Source of the DNA: Duganella aquatilis
Lineage (GTDB): Bacteria; Pseudomonadota; Gammaproteobacteria; Burkholderiales; Burkholderiaceae_D
DNA: 64,000 bases
Direction: 5' to 3'
NCBI RefSeq assembly: GCF_009674565.1
Contig: NZ_WKJL01000005.1
Coordinates: forward strand, 248,001-312,000
In this document: positions 61,188 through 64,000 of the stretch, piece after piece
Layout: the number at the start of each line of letters is the position of its first letter
How positions within the stretch are numbered: position 1 is the stretch's first letter
The notes under the pieces: generated by a model
What the model was told of the DNA's origin: nothing
Databases searched by the model: none
Seen by the model: only the letters and a program-made list of their open reading frames with translations
Position numbers and translations under genes: made by a program

Positions 61188-62812
61188 GCAGCGGTGCGCC
61201 CGCCGCCAGCGGCGCGGCGCCGGTGTCCGCAGCGCCGGCTGCGGCCGCGCCCTGGACACCGCCGCAGCTTACCATGCAGCAGAAGGTGCTGGCCTTCGCC
61301 ACCATGTGCGTCGGCATGTTCATCGCACTGCTGGACATCCAGATCGTTTCCGCCTCGCTGCGCGACATCGGCGGCGGCCTGTCAGCCGGCGCCGATGAAA
61401 CGGTGTGGATACAGACCAGCTACCTGATTGCCGAGATCATCGTCATTCCGATGTCCGGCTGGCTGTCGCGCGTATTTTCCACGCGCTGGCTGTTTGCCGG
61501 CTCGGCGGCCGGCTTCACCATCGCCAGCATGTTGTGCGGCATGGCGTGGGACATCAACAGCATGATCGCCTTCCGCGCGCTGCAGGGTTTCATCGGCGGC
61601 TCGATGATCCCCATGGTGTTCACCACCGCGTTCTACTTCTTCGCAGGGAAGCAGCGCGTGATCGCCGCCGCCACCGTCGGCGCGCTGGCCTCGCTGGCGC
61701 CGACGCTCGGCCCCACGGTGGGCGGCTGGATCACCGACCATTTCAGCTGGCACTGGCTGTTTTTCATCAACCTGGTGCCGGGCGTGTTTGTCGCCGTGGT
61801 GGTGCCGATACTGGTGAAGATCGACCGGCCCAACCTGAACCTGATCCGCGACGCCGACTACTTCGGCATCGTGCTGATGTCGCTGTTCCTCGGCTGCCTG
61901 GAATACACGCTGGAAGAAGGCCCGCGCCTGGACTGGTTCGGCGACCACGTGATTCTGACCACGGCCTGGATCTCCGGCCTGGCCGGCATTGGATTCATCT
62001 GGCGCAGCCTGACGTATGCGCACCCGATCGTCGACCTGCGCGCGCTGAAGGACCGCAACTTCGCGCTGGGCTGCTTCTTCTCCTTCGTCACCGGCATCGG
62101 CATCTTCGCCACCATTTACCTGACGCCGCTGTTCCTGGGCCGCGTGCGCGGCTTCAGCGCGCTGGAGATCGGCCTGGCGGTGTTTTCCACCGGCGTGTTC
62201 CAGATCATGTCGATCCCGCTGTATTCGTGGCTGGCCAACCGCGTCGACCTGCGCTGGCTGATGATGGTGGGACTGGCGATGTTCGCCGTCTCGATGTGGA
62301 ACTTCGCGCCGATCACGCACGACTGGGGCGCGGACCAGCTGATGCTGCCGCAAGCCCTGCGCGGCATGGGCCAGCAGTTCGCCGTGGCGCCCACCGTCAC
62401 GCTGACCTTGGGTGGGCTGGCGCCGGAGCGCTTGAAGCTGGCCTCCGGCCTGTTCAACCTGATGCGCAACCTGGGCGGCGCCATCGGCATCGCCGCCTGC
62501 GCCACGCTGATCAACGACCGCACCAACCTGCACTTCCAGCGGCTGGCCGAGCACCTCAACGCCGGTAACGAGGCGATGGGGCAGATGCTGTCCGGCGCCG
62601 GCAGCAGCCTGCTGGCGTGGGGCGTGGACGCCGGCAGCGCGCAGGCCGGCGCGCTGCGCCAGCTATGGACGCTGGCCATGCGCGAAGCGCAGACGCAAAC
62701 CTTCGGCGACGTGTTCCTGTGTGTGATGGCGTGCTTCGTGATCGCCTTCGCGATGGTGCCGCTGATGCGCAAGGTGGCGCCGCCGAAAGCGCCGTCCGCC
62801 GACGCCCACTAA
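61184..62812 (+). CDS. EmrB/QacA-type MFS drug exporter (DHA2 family)
   Basis: A 542-residue proton-driven exporter with 14 predicted membrane spans. FATMCVGMFIALLDIQIVSASLRDI (motif D1), ETVWIQTSYLIAEIIVIPMSGWL and LGPTVGGWITDHFSWHWLFFIN (motif C) are DHA2 hallmarks. Works with the EmrA-like protein and probably the divergent NodT-type channel to expel hydrophobic or phenolic compounds. Expression is likely repressed by the HxlR protein encoded first in the operon. Confidence 0.94.
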   Translation: MSSGAPAASGAAPVSAAPAAAAPWTPPQLTMQQKVLAFATMCVGMFIALLDIQIVSASLRDIGGGLSAGADETVWIQTSYLIAEIIVIPMSGWLSRVFSTRWLFAGSAAGFTIASMLCGMAWDINSMIAFRALQGFIGGSMIPMVFTTAFYFFAGKQRVIAAATVGALASLAPTLGPTVGGWITDHFSWHWLFFINLVPGVFVAVVVPILVKIDRPNLNLIRDADYFGIVLMSLFLGCLEYTLEEGPRLDWFGDHVILTTAWISGLAGIGFIWRSLTYAHPIVDLRALKDRNFALGCFFSFVTGIGIFATIYLTPLFLGRVRGFSALEIGLAVFSTGVFQIMSIPLYSWLANRVDLRWLMMVGLAMFAVSMWNFAPITHDWGADQLMLPQALRGMGQQFAVAPTVTLTLGGLAPERLKLASGLFNLMRNLGGAIGIAACATLINDRTNLHFQRLAEHLNAGNEAMGQMLSGAGSSLLAWGVDAGSAQAGALRQLWTLAMREAQTQTFGDVFLCVMACFVIAFAMVPLMRKVAPPKAPSADAH

Positions 62813-62815
62813 GCG

Positions 62816-63541
62816 TTAGCGGTAGCGCGCCAGGATCTGATCGATACTGCCATCCTTGATGAGCGTATCGATCGCCCGGCTGACTTCATCGAACGGGATG
62901 GCGGATTTCTGCGAGAACGCGCACTGCGCCTTGTAGGCCGAGAACACCAGGTCGCCGCGTACTTTCATGCCGGGATGGAGGCGGTGCTGGTAGTTCAGCG
63001 TGGCCTCGCTGATCATCGTGTATGGCACCTTGCCCGCCACCATCTGCTGGATATTGGCGTCCATGCTGGGCGCGTCCGCGCGCTTGAAGCGCATGCCCAG
63101 CACCAGCTCGACGCGCTGGTAGCGGTAGCCCAGCACCGTGCCGACCTGCTTGTCGCGCAAGTCCTTGAGGGAGCGCAGGTGCGGCGCATCGCTGCGGGCG
63201 GCGATCATCTCGGCATCCGGGAACAGCGGCGGGCTCCAGTTGTAGTCGCCGTCGATCCAGAACGGCAGCACATAGCACATGGCGTCCGCGCGTCCGCTGG
63301 TCAGCTCCGGCGTGACTTCCGGGACGTCCGCGCTCAGGTAGACCGGCCGGCGGCCCAGCCGCTGCGCCAGCACGTCGCCGAAATCCTTGACGATGCCACC
63401 GGCGATGGCGCCGTTCTGGAAGCGCGCGATCGGCATGGCCTGGTCCACGGGCGCCAGCATCACCAGCTCGCCGGGGCCGGCCAGCGCGGCGGCGCACAGC
63501 AGCCAGAGAGGCAAAACAAGAAGGCGGGATCGTGAGGGCAT
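62816..63541 (-). CDS. Periplasmic solute-binding protein, SBP family 3
   Basis: A 241-residue protein with signal peptide 1-21 (LLCAAALAGP) and the family 3 bilobal fold: LVMLAPVDQAMPIARFQNG, GGIVKDFGDVLAQRLGRRPVY, LRDKQVGTVLGYRYQRVE, and FDEVSRAIDTLIKDGSIDQILARYR at the end. Binds an amino acid or similar small molecule; with no permease or ATPase genes beside it, it may be an orphan sensor. ATG 63541 begins the signal peptide; the 145 upstream in-frame codons overlap the next gene antisense and are not real. Convergent with the efflux gene. Confidence 0.85.
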   Translation of the reverse strand: MPSRSRLLVLPLWLLCAAALAGPGELVMLAPVDQAMPIARFQNGAIAGGIVKDFGDVLAQRLGRRPVYLSADVPEVTPELTSGRADAMCYVLPFWIDGDYNWSPPLFPDAEMIAARSDAPHLRSLKDLRDKQVGTVLGYRYQRVELVLGMRFKRADAPSMDANIQQMVAGKVPYTMISEATLNYQHRLHPGMKVRGDLVFSAYKAQCAFSQKSAIPFDEVSRAIDTLIKDGSIDQILARYR

Positions 63542-63547
63542 GGCTTT

Positions 63548-63553
63548 ATTATA
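63548..63553 (-). promoter_or_regulatory. Consensus -10 element directly upstream of the binding-protein gene
   Basis: TATAAT on the minus strand, ending 6 bp before the ATG at 63541. A transcript would begin at or next to the start codon, and no Shine-Dalgarno sequence is present, so a leaderless mRNA is possible. No good -35 is visible. Confidence 0.4.
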
Positions 63554-63638
63554 GCCGCTGTATGTTGGACCCCGCACATGCAGGCCCGTGCGCCTGTGGC
63601 ACGCTATAACTCCTCGATCACAAGCAAGGAGTATCGTC

Positions 63639-64000
63639 ATGACCAGGGAATTGCAAGACAAACGCATTGCAGTGCTGATGACCGACGGCGTGGAACAGGT
63701 GGAGTACACCGGCCCGCGCGCGTTCCTGGAACAGCAGGGCGCCAAGGTAACGTTGATTTCGACCAAGCAAAAGGGCGAGCAGGTGCAGGGCTTCAACCAC
63801 GCCGATCCGGCCGACAAATTCACCGTCGAGCTGAACGTGCGCGACGCCCGTCCGGGCGAATTCGACGCGCTGGTGCTGCCGGGCGGGGTGTCCAATCCCG
63901 ACGCGCTGCGCCTGCATACCGAAGCGATCACCTTCATCCGCGAATTCGGCCGCGAGAACAAGCCGATTGCCGCCATCTGCCACGGCCCGTGGACGCTGAT
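63639..64000 (+). CDS. PfpI/DJ-1 family protein, 3' end beyond the window
   Basis: The first 120 residues of a type 1 glutamine-amidotransferase-like protein (YhbO/PfpI group, deglycase or stress protein). KRIAVLMTDGVEQVEYTGPRAFLEQQGAKV is the N-terminal block, LVLPGGVSNPDALR the loop, and AAICHGPWTLI the nucleophile elbow with the catalytic Cys. AAGGAG lies eight bases before the ATG. Distinct from the DJ-1 protein at 11868-12509, which is of the isonitrile hydratase type. Confidence 0.9.
   Translation, partial: MTRELQDKRIAVLMTDGVEQVEYTGPRAFLEQQGAKVTLISTKQKGEQVQGFNHADPADKFTVELNVRDARPGEFDALVLPGGVSNPDALRLHTEAITFIREFGRENKPIAAICHGPWTL

Noticed and set aside
62816..63976. 386-residue form of the binding protein
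   Set aside because: The extra N-terminal codons lie antisense over the PfpI gene and its promoter; the signal peptide begins at ATG 63541.

Overview
The window looks like chromosome of a GC-rich betaproteobacterium of the Oxalobacteraceae type (Massilia, Duganella, Janthinobacterium, Rugamonas). That is an inference from the gene families and from dispersed GGGGTCAG palindromes; no marker gene is present to prove it. It holds about 41 protein-coding genes, two cut by the window edges. I saw no rRNA, tRNA, CRISPR array or intact insertion sequence.

Layout. 1-8.2 kb: an alpha-glucan utilisation locus on the minus strand (TonB-dependent receptor, GH13 amylase, tryptophan-halogenase-like flavoprotein, start of a GH97 glucosidase), divergent from an OmpR/QseC-type two-component system. 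8.3-14 kb: a lipoprotein phosphoesterase and a MauG-type di-heme peroxidase diverge from a near-perfect Pho box; then a DJ-1/PfpI protein, a GlxA-type AraC regulator and a small membrane protein. 14-43.4 kb: the centrepiece. A 2121-residue and a 3431-residue protein, both made almost wholly of octapeptide repeats (LTTxQ[IV]xA) and both ending in the same EF-hand-like domain, bracket a type I secretion ABC transporter and membrane-fusion protein, three GT2 glycosyltransferases, a three-gene dTDP-3-amino-sugar pathway and a 1068-residue O-GlcNAc-transferase/GT2/methyltransferase fusion. The arrangement suggests a dedicated system that glycosylates and exports two giant surface proteins.

43.6-51.5 kb: housekeeping and accessory genes (nudC, folE, a thioredoxin-fold protein, M28 peptidase, DUF4148 protein, chemoreceptor, small lipoprotein, OmpW). 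51.6-58 kb: a molybdenum hydroxylase pair runs directly into soxXYZA and a flavocytochrome c pair, without soxB or soxCD, downstream of an FNR-type box shared with ompW. 58-62.8 kb: an HxlR regulator with an EmrAB-type pump and a divergent outer-membrane factor. 62.8-64 kb: a periplasmic binding protein and the start of a PfpI-family gene.

A second theme is a family of long palindromes at gene ends, several at convergent junctions. Two have perfect 42-bp arms that differ from each other only by mirrored substitutions. A related one supplies nearly identical C-terminal tails and stop codons to both genes that converge on it.
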